The notes beneath the pieces were generated by a model. That model made no database searches, had not been told where the DNA came from, and saw only the letters and a program-made list of their open reading frames with translations. 64,000 nt of DNA from Conexibacter sp. S30A1 (lineage in GTDB: Bacteria; Actinomycetota; Thermoleophilia; Solirubrobacterales; Solirubrobacteraceae): positions 496,001 through 560,000 of the forward strand of contig NZ_CP097127.1 of NCBI RefSeq assembly GCF_023330665.1, read 5' to 3'. This document shows, in pieces, positions 55,538 to 64,000 of the stretch; position 1 is the first letter of the stretch, and every line of letters begins with the position of its first letter. The position numbers were made by a program, and so were the translations under genes.

Positions 55538-57112
55538 CTCGGGTTTCGCAGTTCATAGGCCGGCGGCTGCCCATGCTTGCTGGACTTGGTTGATTTCCTG
55601 GGTTGTGGGGGTTCGGGCCTGTTCGGGTTGAAATTGGGTGGCGATGATCACTCGTCGTAGCTTGGCGAGCATGTCCTGGAATGATGGGGTGGTCTTGGAG
55701 ACATACCAGGGGGCGCGGGCGCGATGCTCTGTGACGATGTCGGGGTGATGTCCGTAGAGCGCGTACCAGATGATCGTGAGGTCCATCGCCAAGAACTGGA
55801 ATGGGACGGTCCGTTGCACGGCTTTCTCGGTCCGGTTGCGGGCATCACCGACGCCGAACAGTTCTTTGCCGTCCTGGAAGGCGACTTCGATCGGCCAGCG
55901 GTCTGCGTAGCGTTCGACGATCTGCGCGGCGGTGGCGTGAAGGTCGGTGGTGATCAGCGCGATCTGGTAGCCGCACGGCTTGGTGTCGTCTTTGACGAGG
56001 ATCACACGGACCGGGGTTTCGGCGCCGAGCGGCTCCCACAGGCAGTTGATCTCAGCCAGCTCGAGCGTCTCGGTTTTGCTGTAGCGCCTGACGGTCGTCT
56101 TTACCCATTCGGTGGCGGGGTCGGCTGCGATCTGTTGAAGGCTTTCAAGCTGTTTGCCCCATTTGCGTGGCCGGCCGCGTTTGCCGGTGCGCGGCGGCGC
56201 AGGGGCGTAGATCACCGCGTTGCTACGCAGCCTCGATGTGATCGTCACCCGCTTGGGTGCAGCACGCCACGCCTGGCTGATGTAGGCGCTGTCACCGACC
56301 ACGTTGATCTGGCGATCCGGCAGCCGTTTGGCGAGCAGGCAGACCATCGCCCTGGCCAGCTTGACCTTCCCGGGCCGCTCAGGATCGGGCTTGTGCTGCT
56401 TGACGAACTGTTCGCGCCGCGGCTGCCAGAGCCGGAACAGGACCGGCAAACATACGGTGCGCTGCAGGAACGGCAGCTTGACACAGATCCCGGCCACGAT
56501 CCAGTTGTTCCCCCACGCGACCGAGCCTGAGCGGCTGTTGGCGGTCGCGTCGTGATGCCAGAAGGTGCCGTGGATCCGGCGTCCCCTGCGTTTCAGGAGC
56601 GTGTCGTCGACCGCGACCAGCACGCTCGCACCCGGTTCTGTGAACCGCTCAACGATCAGGCAGGCGAGCCGTAACCCGAGCTCGTCCACGGACCAGCGGG
56701 CATTGGCGAAGAACCGGTGGCAACGCGCGTGATGCCACACCCCCGACAGCCTTGAGCCTGTCAGCATCCCGGTCACGCACCGCAGAGAGGTCTGCGAGAC
56801 CTGACCGACCAACACCCCCCGGAACGTCTCAAACGTGGGACGGGTGAAACACGACTCAAACAGGACAAGCAGCTCGTTCAGCGAAGATGGGACGCAGAGC
56901 ATCGGCGGCAGCCTCCAAGAGAAGCCGCGCAGCGTGCCTCCCCTTGGCCGCGACGGACGGGTTATGTTGACAGCAACCGCTTTCGCGCAAGCCGCCGATG
57001 CTCCTTCCCCGACACCGCGCCAACAGGCCACACCAGCCCGCCACGGCCCCGCCCACCACCACCACCTGCTACGCCGCTATGCCGCTACAGGCCCAAAAGT
57101 GCGAAACCCGAG
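55538..57112. mobile_element. Complete insertion sequence, 1,575 bp, in gcvH
   Basis: The element is bounded by perfect 13-bp inverted repeats, CTCGGGTTTCGCA (55538-55550) and TGCGAAACCCGAG (57100-57112), and by a 6-bp target duplication. The next bases of the ends still match partly (GGCC near position 20 of each). It carries one intact DDE transposase on the minus strand. Intact ends, gene and duplication indicate recent transposition and probable activity. Confidence 0.95.
55553..56902 (-). CDS. DDE transposase (IS701/IS4-supergroup-like)
   Basis: A 449-residue RNase-H-fold transposase. VAVDDTLLKRRGRRIHGTFWHHDAT holds the first Asp, NVVGDSAYISQAW the second, and YADRWPIEVAFQDGKELFGVGDARNR the Glu with the Y-(2)-RW-IE pattern. 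A basic GKRGRPRKWGK lies between. I choose ATG 56902 (MLCVPSSLNELL); a longer frame reaches 57031 but adds atypical residues. The stop is 15 nt from the left repeat. The exact IS family needs a database search. Confidence 0.88.
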   Translation of the reverse strand: MLCVPSSLNELLVLFESCFTRPTFETFRGVLVGQVSQTSLRCVTGMLTGSRLSGVWHHARCHRFFANARWSVDELGLRLACLIVERFTEPGASVLVAVDDTLLKRRGRRIHGTFWHHDATANSRSGSVAWGNNWIVAGICVKLPFLQRTVCLPVLFRLWQPRREQFVKQHKPDPERPGKVKLARAMVCLLAKRLPDRQINVVGDSAYISQAWRAAPKRVTITSRLRSNAVIYAPAPPRTGKRGRPRKWGKQLESLQQIAADPATEWVKTTVRRYSKTETLELAEINCLWEPLGAETPVRVILVKDDTKPCGYQIALITTDLHATAAQIVERYADRWPIEVAFQDGKELFGVGDARNRTEKAVQRTVPFQFLAMDLTIIWYALYGHHPDIVTEHRARAPWYVSKTTPSFQDMLAKLRRVIIATQFQPEQARTPTTQEINQVQQAWAAAGL

Positions 57113-57118
57113 CACGTT
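57113..57118. repeat. Target site duplication, right copy
   Basis: CACGTT, the second copy of the 6-bp duplication, directly before the 3' part of gcvH. Confidence 0.95.
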
Positions 57119-57418
57119 CGGGATCACCTGGTATGCGCAGGACACGCTCGGCGAGATCGTCTTCTTCACACCGCCGGCGGTCGGGGCGCAGCTCGCCAAG
57201 GACGAGCATTACACCGAGGTGGAATCGGTCAAGGCGGTCTCTGATGTGGTTGCGCCGCTCTCCGGCGAGGTGATTGAGGTCAACGAGTCCCTCACCAACG
57301 AGCCCCAGAAGATCAACGAGGACCCCTATGGCGATGGCTGGCTGGTGCGGGTCAGGCTCACGGACCCCACCGAGGCGCAGGAGCTGATGGACGCCGCGAC
57401 TTACAAGGCGACGCTCCC

Positions 57419-58750
57419 GTGAGCCGCTACACGGCGGTAACCGACGCTGACCTCGGCGAGATGCTCGCGACGATCGGCGTCGGATCGGTGGAGGAGCTGT
57501 TTGCCGACGTGCCGGCCGGTCTGCGCGTCGAGGGCCCGCTGGCCCTCGACGACGGGCTCTCCGAGCAGGAGGTGTACGGCGAGCTCGCGGCACTGGCGCA
57601 GCGCAACCTCAGCACCGACGAGCAGATCACCTTTCTGGGCGCTGGCATGTACGACAGCTATGTGCCGGCGCTGGTCGACTCGATCACCGCACGAGCCGAG
57701 TTCCTGACCCCCTACACGCCCTACCAGCCCGAGGTTTCCCAGGGTGGCCTGCAGGCGATGTTCGAATACCAGACCGCGATCTGTGAGCTGACCGGCCTGC
57801 CTGTCGCAAACGCCTCCGTGTACGAGGGGCCGAGCGCGGTGGCGGCCGCCGGCTACCTGGCAAAACTGCACAACGGCCGCAGCCGCTTCCTGGTCTCCGC
57901 CGGCGTTCACCCGCACGCGGTCGAGTCGCTGGCGACGCTCGCGCACGGCTGGGGGATGACGGTGGAGGTGGTGGAACTGCGGGACGGAGTGACCTCAGTG
58001 GAGGCGCTGCGGCAGGCGGGGCTCGACGAGGACGTGAGCGCCGTGATTGTCAGCCAGCCGAACTTCCTGGGGGCGGTCGAGCGCCTCGCGCCGATCGTCG
58101 ATGTGGCTCATCGCAGCGGCGCGCTCGTCGTCTGCGCCGCGGACCCGGTCTCGCTCGGGCTGCTTCAGGCGCCAGGCGCCCAGGGTGTCGACGTTGTCGT
58201 CGGCGAGGGGCAGACGCTCGGCAATCATCTGAACTTCGGCGGGCCCTCGTTCGGCTTCTTCGCGGTCACCGAGGAACTCATCCGCCGTCTGCCCGGCAGG
58301 CTTGTCGGTCAGACGCGCGACGCGGAGGGCAAACGCGGTTATGTCCTGACCCTGCAGACGCGCGAGCAGCACATCCGCCGCGAGAAGGCAACCTCGAACA
58401 TCTGCACCGCGCAGGCGCTGAATGCGCTTGCGGGCGTCATCTATCTGAGCTGGCTGGGCCGGCAGGGGCTGGTGGAGCTGGCGGAGCTCCTCGCGCAGCG
58501 CACCGCCTACGCCCGTGAGCGTCTGGCGGCAATACCCGGCGTCACGCCGGTCCATCAACAGCCCGTGGTGCGAGAGTTCGCGATCAGGATCGACGGTGAC
58601 GTGGACGCGGTGCTCGCCCGCTGCCGTGCTGCCGGGATCAACCCCGGCTACCGGTACGCCGAGGACTGTCTGCTCGTTGCCATCACCGAGAAACGTACGC
58701 GTACTCACATCGATCTGCTGGTTGACACGATTGCGGAGGCGCTTGCATGA
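57419..58750 (+). CDS. gcvPA: Glycine dehydrogenase (decarboxylating) subunit 1
   Basis: A 443-residue P-protein alpha subunit. FLGAGMYDSYVPALVDSIT, FLTPYTPYQPEVSQGGLQAMFEYQTAICELTGL, NASVYEGPSAVAAA and VGEGQTLGNHLNFGGPSFGFFA are typical; TREQHIRREKATSNICTAQALNAL is in the C-terminal part. The GTG start overlaps the gcvH stop. The two-subunit P-protein is usual for many non-enteric bacteria. Its expression may suffer from the insertion upstream. Confidence 0.95.
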   Translation: MSRYTAVTDADLGEMLATIGVGSVEELFADVPAGLRVEGPLALDDGLSEQEVYGELAALAQRNLSTDEQITFLGAGMYDSYVPALVDSITARAEFLTPYTPYQPEVSQGGLQAMFEYQTAICELTGLPVANASVYEGPSAVAAAGYLAKLHNGRSRFLVSAGVHPHAVESLATLAHGWGMTVEVVELRDGVTSVEALRQAGLDEDVSAVIVSQPNFLGAVERLAPIVDVAHRSGALVVCAADPVSLGLLQAPGAQGVDVVVGEGQTLGNHLNFGGPSFGFFAVTEELIRRLPGRLVGQTRDAEGKRGYVLTLQTREQHIRREKATSNICTAQALNALAGVIYLSWLGRQGLVELAELLAQRTAYARERLAAIPGVTPVHQQPVVREFAIRIDGDVDAVLARCRAAGINPGYRYAEDCLLVAITEKRTRTHIDLLVDTIAEALA

Positions 58751-60264
58751 GCGATCAACTCACAGCACCACCCAGCCGCTGGTTCATCGAAGCGGCTGAC
58801 GATGAGCTCACGATCTTCGAGCGGTCACGCGAGGGGCGCAGGGCCTTCATCGCGCCGCGTCTGGACGTGCCGGAACGGCCGTTGGACGAGCTGATCCCAG
58901 CCGAGCTGCGGCGACGGGAGGGCGCACGTCTGCCGGAGGTCTCCGAGCCGGAGATCGTCCGTCACTACACGCGCTTGAGCAAGCGCAACTTCGACCTGGA
59001 CACCGGCTTCTACCCGCTCGGGTCGTGCACCATGAAGCACAACCCGAAGCTGCATGAGCGCGTCGCAGGCCTGCCCGGCAACGCTGACCTGCACCCCCTG
59101 CAGGCGGCCGGCGATGCGCAGGGAGCGCTTGAGTTGATGTGGCGGCTGCAGCACTCGCTCGGCGAGATCGCGGGTCTGCCGCACGTCTCGCTACAGCCCA
59201 GTGCCGGCTCGCACGGCGAGCTCACCGGGGTTCTGATCACGCGTGCGTACCACGAAGCCAACGGGGACCGGCGCACCAAGGTGCTCACACCGGACACGGC
59301 CCACGGCACCAATCCCGCGACTGTGACGATGGCCGGCTACGAGCTCGTCAAAATCGGTACTGACGAGTACGGGAACGTTGACATCGATGATCTGCGCCGT
59401 CACGTCGACACCGATGTGGCGTGCCTGATGCTGACAAACCCCTCGACGCTGGGGCTCTTCGAGCGCCACATCGAACAGATCGCAAAGGCCGTGCATGACG
59501 TTGGCGCCACGCTCTACTACGACGGCGCCAACCTCAACGCGATCATGGGGATCTGCCGACCCGGCGACATGGGGTTCGACATCGTTCACTTCAACCTGCA
59601 CAAGTCCTTCACCCAACCGCACGGTGGCGGTGGCCCGGGCGCCGGCCCGATCGCTGTCGCGGCGCATATGGAGCCGTTTCTGCCGCGGCCGCAGGTGGTC
59701 CGGCGCGAGGACGGCAGCTTCGACCTGGACCACGACCGGCCTCACTCGATCGGCCGGATGCGGGGTTTCCAGGGCAATTACGGAGTGTTCGTGCGTAGCT
59801 ACGCCTACATCCGCTCGCTGGGTGCCGCGGGCCTGCGCGAGGCCTCCGAGGTGGCTGTGCTCAATGCCAACTACCTGCTGGCGCGGCTGCGCCGGGAGGG
59901 TGTGCTCGAGTATCTCCCGGCCGCCTACGACCGGATCTGCATGCACGAGTTCGTGCTCTCCGGCGCCGTGATGAAACGCGAGCTGGGGATCCGGACGCTC
60001 GATCTCGCCAAACGCCTGCTCGATCACGGTGTTCATCCGCCGACTGTTTACTTCCCGCTGATCGTCGATGAGGCGCTCATGGTCGAACCGACCGAGACCG
60101 AGACCCGTGAGACACTCGACCACTTCGCCGCGGTGGTGGCCGAGATCCTGCGCGAGGCCGCCACGGACCCGGAGATCGCGCGGACGGCGCCGCACACGGC
60201 GCCGGTGCGCAGGCTGGACGAGGCCGGCGCTGCGCGTCACCCGGTCGTGCGCCAGCCGCTGTAG
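58747..60264 (+). CDS. gcvPB: Glycine dehydrogenase (decarboxylating) subunit 2
   Basis: A 505-residue P-protein beta subunit with the PLP site: FNLHKSFTQPHGGGGPGAGPIAV holds the Lys. NFDLDTGFYPLGSCTMKHNPKLHE and DTAHGTNPATVTMAGYE are also diagnostic. It is coupled to gcvPA by an ATGA overlap. Decarboxylates glycine and loads the methylamine on H-protein. Confidence 0.95.
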   Translation: MSDQLTAPPSRWFIEAADDELTIFERSREGRRAFIAPRLDVPERPLDELIPAELRRREGARLPEVSEPEIVRHYTRLSKRNFDLDTGFYPLGSCTMKHNPKLHERVAGLPGNADLHPLQAAGDAQGALELMWRLQHSLGEIAGLPHVSLQPSAGSHGELTGVLITRAYHEANGDRRTKVLTPDTAHGTNPATVTMAGYELVKIGTDEYGNVDIDDLRRHVDTDVACLMLTNPSTLGLFERHIEQIAKAVHDVGATLYYDGANLNAIMGICRPGDMGFDIVHFNLHKSFTQPHGGGGPGAGPIAVAAHMEPFLPRPQVVRREDGSFDLDHDRPHSIGRMRGFQGNYGVFVRSYAYIRSLGAAGLREASEVAVLNANYLLARLRREGVLEYLPAAYDRICMHEFVLSGAVMKRELGIRTLDLAKRLLDHGVHPPTVYFPLIVDEALMVEPTETETRETLDHFAAVVAEILREAATDPEIARTAPHTAPVRRLDEAGAARHPVVRQPL

Positions 60265-60273
60265 CCGCACGCG

Positions 60274-61404
60274 ATGCGTGTTGAGCTTGCCGAGCTGGCG
60301 GCCCGGATCACCCCGCGGGTCGTGGCCGAGACCTCGAGCTTGGTGGACGTCTCGACGCCGTCTGGGGACCTGGCCGGTGCGGAACGGGCGATCGCCCTGT
60401 GTGCCGGCTTTCTCCCGGGTTGGGAGGTGACACGCCCGGCCTGCTCCACGGCCTCATGCGCACCGGACTTTCTGGCGAGGCGCCGCGGCCACGGACGCCG
60501 ACGGCTGCTGCTGCTCGGCCACCTCGACACCGTCGTGCCGACCGCTGAGCACCGGCCGGCCCGCCGCGAGGGCGAGCGGCTCACGGGCTCGGGCACGATC
60601 GACATGAAAGGCGGGGTCGCGCTGGCGCTCGCGGTCGCCCGCGCCTGTGCGCAGGACATCGAGGGCTACGCGGAGATCGCCGTGCTGCTCGTCTGTGACG
60701 AGGAGTGGCGAGTGGTGCCGTTCAGCCATCTCGAGCGCTTTGCCGGTTACGACGCCTGTCTGTGCTTCGAGGCCGGTGAGGTCGATCCTCAGGGGCGTGA
60801 TGGCGTCATCGTGACCCGCAAGGGCGCGGGCACGCTGCGCGTGCTGGCGCACGGACGGGCAGCGCATTCGGGTGCGGCCCCGCAGGATGGGCGCAACGCC
60901 CTGCTGGCGCTGGCCCAGGCGGCCATCGCCGGCTCGGCGCAGAACGACCCTCAGGGAGCGTCGCGTCTGACGGTCGTGCCGACGGTGATGCGCTCGGGCG
61001 ATGCTAGCAACGTGGTGCCCGCGCGCGGCGAGCTGGTCTTCGACATGCGCGCCGACGACACCGAGCAGTTCAAGCGCGTGGTCGATGCGCTGCCGGCCGA
61101 GGTCGGCGGCGTACGGCTCGAGCCGGTGATGGAGCGCCTCTGGCCCGCCATGGACGCGCGCGCAACGGCCGCGCCGCTGCTCGAACGCGCGGCGGGGCTG
61201 CTGGGTGAGCCGCTGGTGGCACGCGCGCGCGGCGGCGCCAGCGATGCAAGCCACCTGGCAGCCGTGATTGCGCTGACCGTCGACGGTCTGGGTCCGCGCG
61301 GCGGCGGCGCGCACACACCGGAGGAGTTCCTGCACCTGCCGTCCCTGGAGCGGCGCGTGGCGGTGGCCCTGGCGCTTGCTCGGGCTGCCATGCTTGAGGA
61401 GTGA
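60274..61404 (+). CDS. M20-family metallopeptidase
   Basis: A 376-residue zinc peptidase of the DapE/ArgE/carboxypeptidase G2 clan. LLLLGHLDTVVP and GSGTIDMKGGVALALA give the first His and the bridging Asp, VCDEEW the catalytic Glu, CFEAGEVD another ligand, GRAAHSGAAPQDGRNAL is in the dimer domain, and GGGAHTPEEFLHL the last His. The substrate cannot be told from the sequence; succinyl-DAP or a peptide are options. It lies 9 nt after gcvPB and overlaps the rhomboid gene. Confidence 0.85.
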   Translation: MRVELAELAARITPRVVAETSSLVDVSTPSGDLAGAERAIALCAGFLPGWEVTRPACSTASCAPDFLARRRGHGRRRLLLLGHLDTVVPTAEHRPARREGERLTGSGTIDMKGGVALALAVARACAQDIEGYAEIAVLLVCDEEWRVVPFSHLERFAGYDACLCFEAGEVDPQGRDGVIVTRKGAGTLRVLAHGRAAHSGAAPQDGRNALLALAQAAIAGSAQNDPQGASRLTVVPTVMRSGDASNVVPARGELVFDMRADDTEQFKRVVDALPAEVGGVRLEPVMERLWPAMDARATAAPLLERAAGLLGEPLVARARGGASDASHLAAVIALTVDGLGPRGGGAHTPEEFLHLPSLERRVAVALALARAAMLEE

Positions 61405-62054
61405 GTGACGAGCGTCCCGAGCGGACCTGGACGCAGCATCTGCGCCAGGCGTCGTTCAAAGCGCCGATCCGGTCAGACGGTCCGATCACGCTGGGCGCGA
61501 TCGTGCTTGTCATGTGGCTGGTCCAGGTGGCGAATGCGCTGGACGGTTACCGGCTTGACCGGGATGGCATCTACGCGCGCAACATCACGCGCTTCTGGGG
61601 CATCCTGAGCTCGCCCTTCATCCACGCGAGCTTCCAGCACCTGTTCGACAACACGATCCCGTTCGTCGTGCTGGGTCTGATCATCGCCCTGCAGGGCGCC
61701 AGACGGCTGCTGATCGTCACCGGCTTCATCGCCGTCGTCGGCGGTTTCGGTACGTGGCTGATCGGCCCTGGTAACGCGAGCACCATCGGGGCAAGCGGGA
61801 TCGTCTTCGGTTACGCGACCTACCTGATGGCCCGCGGCTTCTTCGACCGCCGGCTTTGGGAGCTCGCGGTCGGCATGCTGGTTGCGCTGGTATGGGGGGC
61901 GGTCCTGCTCGCGAGCCTGGCGCCGCACGCCGGCATCTCCTGGCAGGACCATCTCTGCGGTGCCGTCGCCGGGGTGATTGTGGCCTGGAGGCTGGCGCGC
62001 TCAGACCAACGTCACGCTGCCGCCGTGGCGGGCGCCGGAAGCGGAGCGGCTTAG
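61401..62054 (+). CDS. Rhomboid-family intramembrane serine protease
   Basis: A 217-residue membrane protein with six segments. The active site pair is Ser132 in GASGIVFGYATYLM and His184 in WQDHLCGAVAGV; FIHASFQHLFDNTIP gives the early His/Asn of the family. It cleaves membrane proteins; the substrate is unknown. The GTG start overlaps the peptidase stop by 4 nt (GTGA), so they are probably expressed together. Confidence 0.88.
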   Translation: MSDERPERTWTQHLRQASFKAPIRSDGPITLGAIVLVMWLVQVANALDGYRLDRDGIYARNITRFWGILSSPFIHASFQHLFDNTIPFVVLGLIIALQGARRLLIVTGFIAVVGGFGTWLIGPGNASTIGASGIVFGYATYLMARGFFDRRLWELAVGMLVALVWGAVLLASLAPHAGISWQDHLCGAVAGVIVAWRLARSDQRHAAAVAGAGSGAA

Positions 62055-62097
62055 GACAGGCGGCCACGTCAGAGGAGCCAGACGACGTGCGGGCCGC

Positions 62098-62103
62098 TAG
62101 GCT
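62098..62103 (+). promoter_or_regulatory. -10 element, leaderless type (trpS)
   Basis: TAGGCT ends 8 nt before GTG 62112. Confidence 0.4.
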
Positions 62104-62111
62104 GCGTCGCC

Positions 62112-63098
62112 GTGCGCATTTTCTCCGGCATCCAGCCCACGGGCCGCAAGCACCTGGGCAACTACATCGGCGCGGTCGAACAGTACGTGGCCGGTCAGCA
62201 GCGCGGCGACGGCATCTACTGCATCGTCGATCTGCACGCGATAACGGTGCCCTACGACCCGGCGCAACTGCGCCGCGACGTCTACGACCTGGCCGCCGTG
62301 CTGCTCGCCGCCGGCATCGAGCCGCAGCGCTCGATCCTCCTGCGCCAGAGCGACGTGGCCGAGCACACCGAGCTGCAGTGGCTGCTGATGAGCTCCACCG
62401 CCTACGGCGAGCTCACGCGCATGACGCAGTTCAAGGACAAGTCCGCCCAGCACGAGTTCATCTCCGCCGGGCTCTTCGGCTACCCGGTGCTGATGGCCGC
62501 GGACATCCTGCTCTACCGGACAGATCAGGTGCCGGTGGGTGACGACCAGCGCCAGCACGTGGAGCTCACGCGCGACGTGGCCCAGCGCTTCAACGCCCGC
62601 TTCGGCGAGGTTCTGGTGATCCCCGAGGGCTACTACCCGCCGGTCGGCGCACGGATCATGGATCTCCAGAACCCAGAGCGCAAGATGTCGACGACTGGCG
62701 GCAGCCCGCAGGGCACCGTCTACGTAACCGACGAGCCCGACGTGATCATCAAGAAGTTCCGCACGGCCGTGACCGACTCCGGTCGCGAGATCCGCCACCA
62801 TCGCGACAAGCCCGGGGTCAGCAACCTGCTCGAGATCCTGGCCGCCGTGCGTTCAAGCTCTGTTCAGGAGCTGGAACGCGAGTTCGATGGGGTTGGCTAC
62901 GGTGACTTCAAGCTCGCCGTGGGCGAGGCTGTGGCGGGCTACCTGGCGCCGGTGCGCGAGCGCTACGCGCAACTGCGGGCAGACGAGCCCGCGCTCGAGC
63001 GGGAGCTCGAGCGCGGGGCGCAGCGTGCCCGGGGGATCGCGTCCGAGACGATGCGCGCGGTGCGCGAGGCGATGGGAGTCGGCCGCAGGGCAGGATAA
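62112..63098 (+). CDS. trpS: Tryptophan--tRNA ligase
   Basis: A 328-residue class I synthetase. RIFSGIQPTGRKHLGNYIGAVEQYV has the HIGH-type motif HLGN, DQVPVGDDQRQHVELTRDVAQRFN binds the substrate, and ARIMDLQNPERKMSTTGG carries a KMSTT form of the KMSKS loop. Length is normal. It starts with GTG after a TAGGCT element. Confidence 0.95.
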   Translation: MRIFSGIQPTGRKHLGNYIGAVEQYVAGQQRGDGIYCIVDLHAITVPYDPAQLRRDVYDLAAVLLAAGIEPQRSILLRQSDVAEHTELQWLLMSSTAYGELTRMTQFKDKSAQHEFISAGLFGYPVLMAADILLYRTDQVPVGDDQRQHVELTRDVAQRFNARFGEVLVIPEGYYPPVGARIMDLQNPERKMSTTGGSPQGTVYVTDEPDVIIKKFRTAVTDSGREIRHHRDKPGVSNLLEILAAVRSSSVQELEREFDGVGYGDFKLAVGEAVAGYLAPVRERYAQLRADEPALERELERGAQRARGIASETMRAVREAMGVGRRAG

Positions 63099-63101
63099 GC
63101 T
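63096..63101 (+). promoter_or_regulatory. -10 element, leaderless type (scpA)
   Basis: TAAGCT overlaps the trpS stop and ends 8 nt before GTG 63110. Confidence 0.4.
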
Positions 63102-63109
63102 CGCAGTCT

Positions 63110-63895
63110 GTGAGCCAGAAGCCCGCCATCCGCAGGTCGCTGCGGCTCGTCGACCTCGAGCTCGATCTGGAGATCTTCAACGGCCCCTTCGACCTGCTGC
63201 TGACGCTGATCCTGCGCGAGGAGGTCGACCTGCTCGAGGTCGACCTGGCCGACATCGTGATCTCCTACATCGACCACCTCGAGGCGCGTGGCGAGCTCGA
63301 CCTCGAGGCCGCCACCGAGTTCCTGGTGCTGATCGCGGCGCTGCTTGAGCTGAAATCGCGGCTGATGCTGCCTGGGGAGGAACTGGAGGAGCTGGAGCTC
63401 GATCCCGGCCAGGCCGCCACCGAACTGGTCGAGCGGTTGCTTGACGCGCACCGCTACCGTGGTGCCGGTGCGCAGCTGGCCGACGACCTGCGTGCCCAGG
63501 CAGGGTATCGCTTCCGCTCTGCCCCGCTGCCTGAGAGCCTGCGCCGCGCCGCGCTCAGCGACGCCACCGCGAGCTACGAGCCGGCGTTGCTGGCGGCAGC
63601 GATCGGCCGCCTGCTCGAGCTGCCGCCCGAGGTTGACGTCCGCCACATCTCAGTCCCGAAGGTCACGGTGGCCGATCGCCTCGTGCACCTGCGAAGGCTG
63701 CTGCGCCGCGGCGCCTTCGACTTCGAGGAGGCGGTCACCGGTGCCGACCGGGTCACGGTCGCGGTGACGATCTACTCGCTGCTGGAGCTCTACAAGCAGG
63801 GCGAGCTGACCTGGGCCCAGTCAGAGCCGTTTGGCCCGATCGAGGTGCGGCCGGCCGCGGACGGCCACACGAAGCTCGGATCGGCGGCGGCATGA
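63110..63895 (+). CDS. scpA: Segregation and condensation protein A
   Basis: A 261-residue kleisin of the SMC complex. FNGPFDLLLTLILREEVDLLEVDLADIVISYI and ATEFLVLIAALLELKSRLMLPGEE form the N-terminal SMC-neck domain; RGAFDFEEAVTGADRVTVAVTIYSLLELYKQGELTWAQSEPFGPIEV is the C-terminal winged helix. GTG start, 11 nt after trpS. It binds scpB, which follows with a 4-nt overlap. Confidence 0.93.
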   Translation: MSQKPAIRRSLRLVDLELDLEIFNGPFDLLLTLILREEVDLLEVDLADIVISYIDHLEARGELDLEAATEFLVLIAALLELKSRLMLPGEELEELELDPGQAATELVERLLDAHRYRGAGAQLADDLRAQAGYRFRSAPLPESLRRAALSDATASYEPALLAAAIGRLLELPPEVDVRHISVPKVTVADRLVHLRRLLRRGAFDFEEAVTGADRVTVAVTIYSLLELYKQGELTWAQSEPFGPIEVRPAADGHTKLGSAAA

Positions 63896-64000
63896 GCATA
63901 ACCATGAGCGCCAAGATCGAGGCGCTGCTCTTCCTCTCACCGGATCCGCTCACCGTCGACGCCCTCGCCGCCGCCACCGAAGCCGACGTCCAGGACGTGC
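63892..64000 (+). CDS. scpB: Segregation and condensation protein B (partial)
   Basis: The first 36 residues, with KIEALLFLSPDPLTVDALAAAT matching the ScpB N-terminus (winged helix). The gene leaves the window at 64000. The start ATG 63892 overlaps the scpA stop (ATGA); a second in-frame ATG at 63904 is possible. ScpB binds ScpA and SMC to organise chromosomes. Confidence 0.9.
   Translation, partial: MSITMSAKIEALLFLSPDPLTVDALAAATEADVQDV

Larger units (their letters stand above)
55446..57422 (+). pseudogene. gcvH: Glycine cleavage H-protein, split by an insertion sequence
   Basis: The first 92 nt (55446-55537) encode MADPNYPEDLKYNADHDWAR and on to EAT; the rest starts at 57119 with FGITWYAQDTLGEIVFF. 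Joining 55446-55537 to 57119-57422 after removing the insertion and one target copy restores an unbroken 131-residue H-protein with the lipoyl lysine at residue 69 in EVESVKAVSD. H-protein carries the aminomethyl group between P- and T-proteins, so the glycine cleavage system should be lost unless another gcvH or a rescued product exists. The split is recent: no other damage is visible. Confidence 0.95.

Overview
The window is a 64 kb piece of a GC-rich bacterial chromosome, most likely from an actinomycete (Actinomycetota). I lean to the Thermoleophilia/Solirubrobacterales side, an inference from gene content: ftsZ without ftsA, a MurL/MurD2 pair instead of MurD in the division cluster, CHAD and ParA neighbours, and many leaderless-type promoters. 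No 16S rRNA gene is present, so the placement is tentative.

Layout. Positions 1-3918 look accessory: a divergent ECF41-type sigma factor/VOC gene pair with matching promoters, a carboxymuconolactone decarboxylase-like gene, an IS110-family element, a TacA/TacT-type toxin-antitoxin pair and about 550 bp without a clear gene. This segment abuts the 3' end of a tRNA-Val gene (3919-3991, minus). From 4081 on the content is mostly housekeeping: a lipoprotein, thrS, infC-rpmI-rplT with a clear terminator, an rRNA/tRNA methyltransferase, pheST, argCJBD, a CHAD/ParA/membrane-protein trio, a FAD oxidoreductase divergent from murL-murD2, argG, dnaE, zwf and nfo on the minus strand, gltX, an HDOD-LuxR regulator, a CymR-like regulator followed by cysK-cysE, a polyprenol-phosphate-mannose synthase with a GT-C mannosyltransferase, and an orphan response regulator.

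Positions 39305-54164 hold the division and cell wall (dcw) cluster: mraZ, rsmH, ftsL-like, ftsI, murE, murF, mraY, ftsW, murG, murC, murB, ftsQ, ftsZ. murD is missing from its usual place; the window instead carries murD2 with murL, the route that adds L-Glu and then epimerises it. MurE has the DNPR motif of meso-diaminopimelate enzymes. MraZ boxes precede mraZ, and a perfect 27-bp palindrome lies between ftsQ and ftsZ.

The last part is a glycine cleavage operon (gcvT-gcvH-gcvPA-gcvPB) whose gcvH is cut by a fresh-looking 1,575-bp insertion sequence with 13-bp perfect terminal repeats and a 6-bp target duplication. It is followed by an M20 peptidase, a rhomboid protease, trpS, scpA and the start of scpB.

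A recurring signal is a TANNNT hexamer (often TACGCT) 7-10 nt before the start codon of at least 17 genes, which suggests that leaderless mRNAs are common here, including for single genes inside the dcw cluster.
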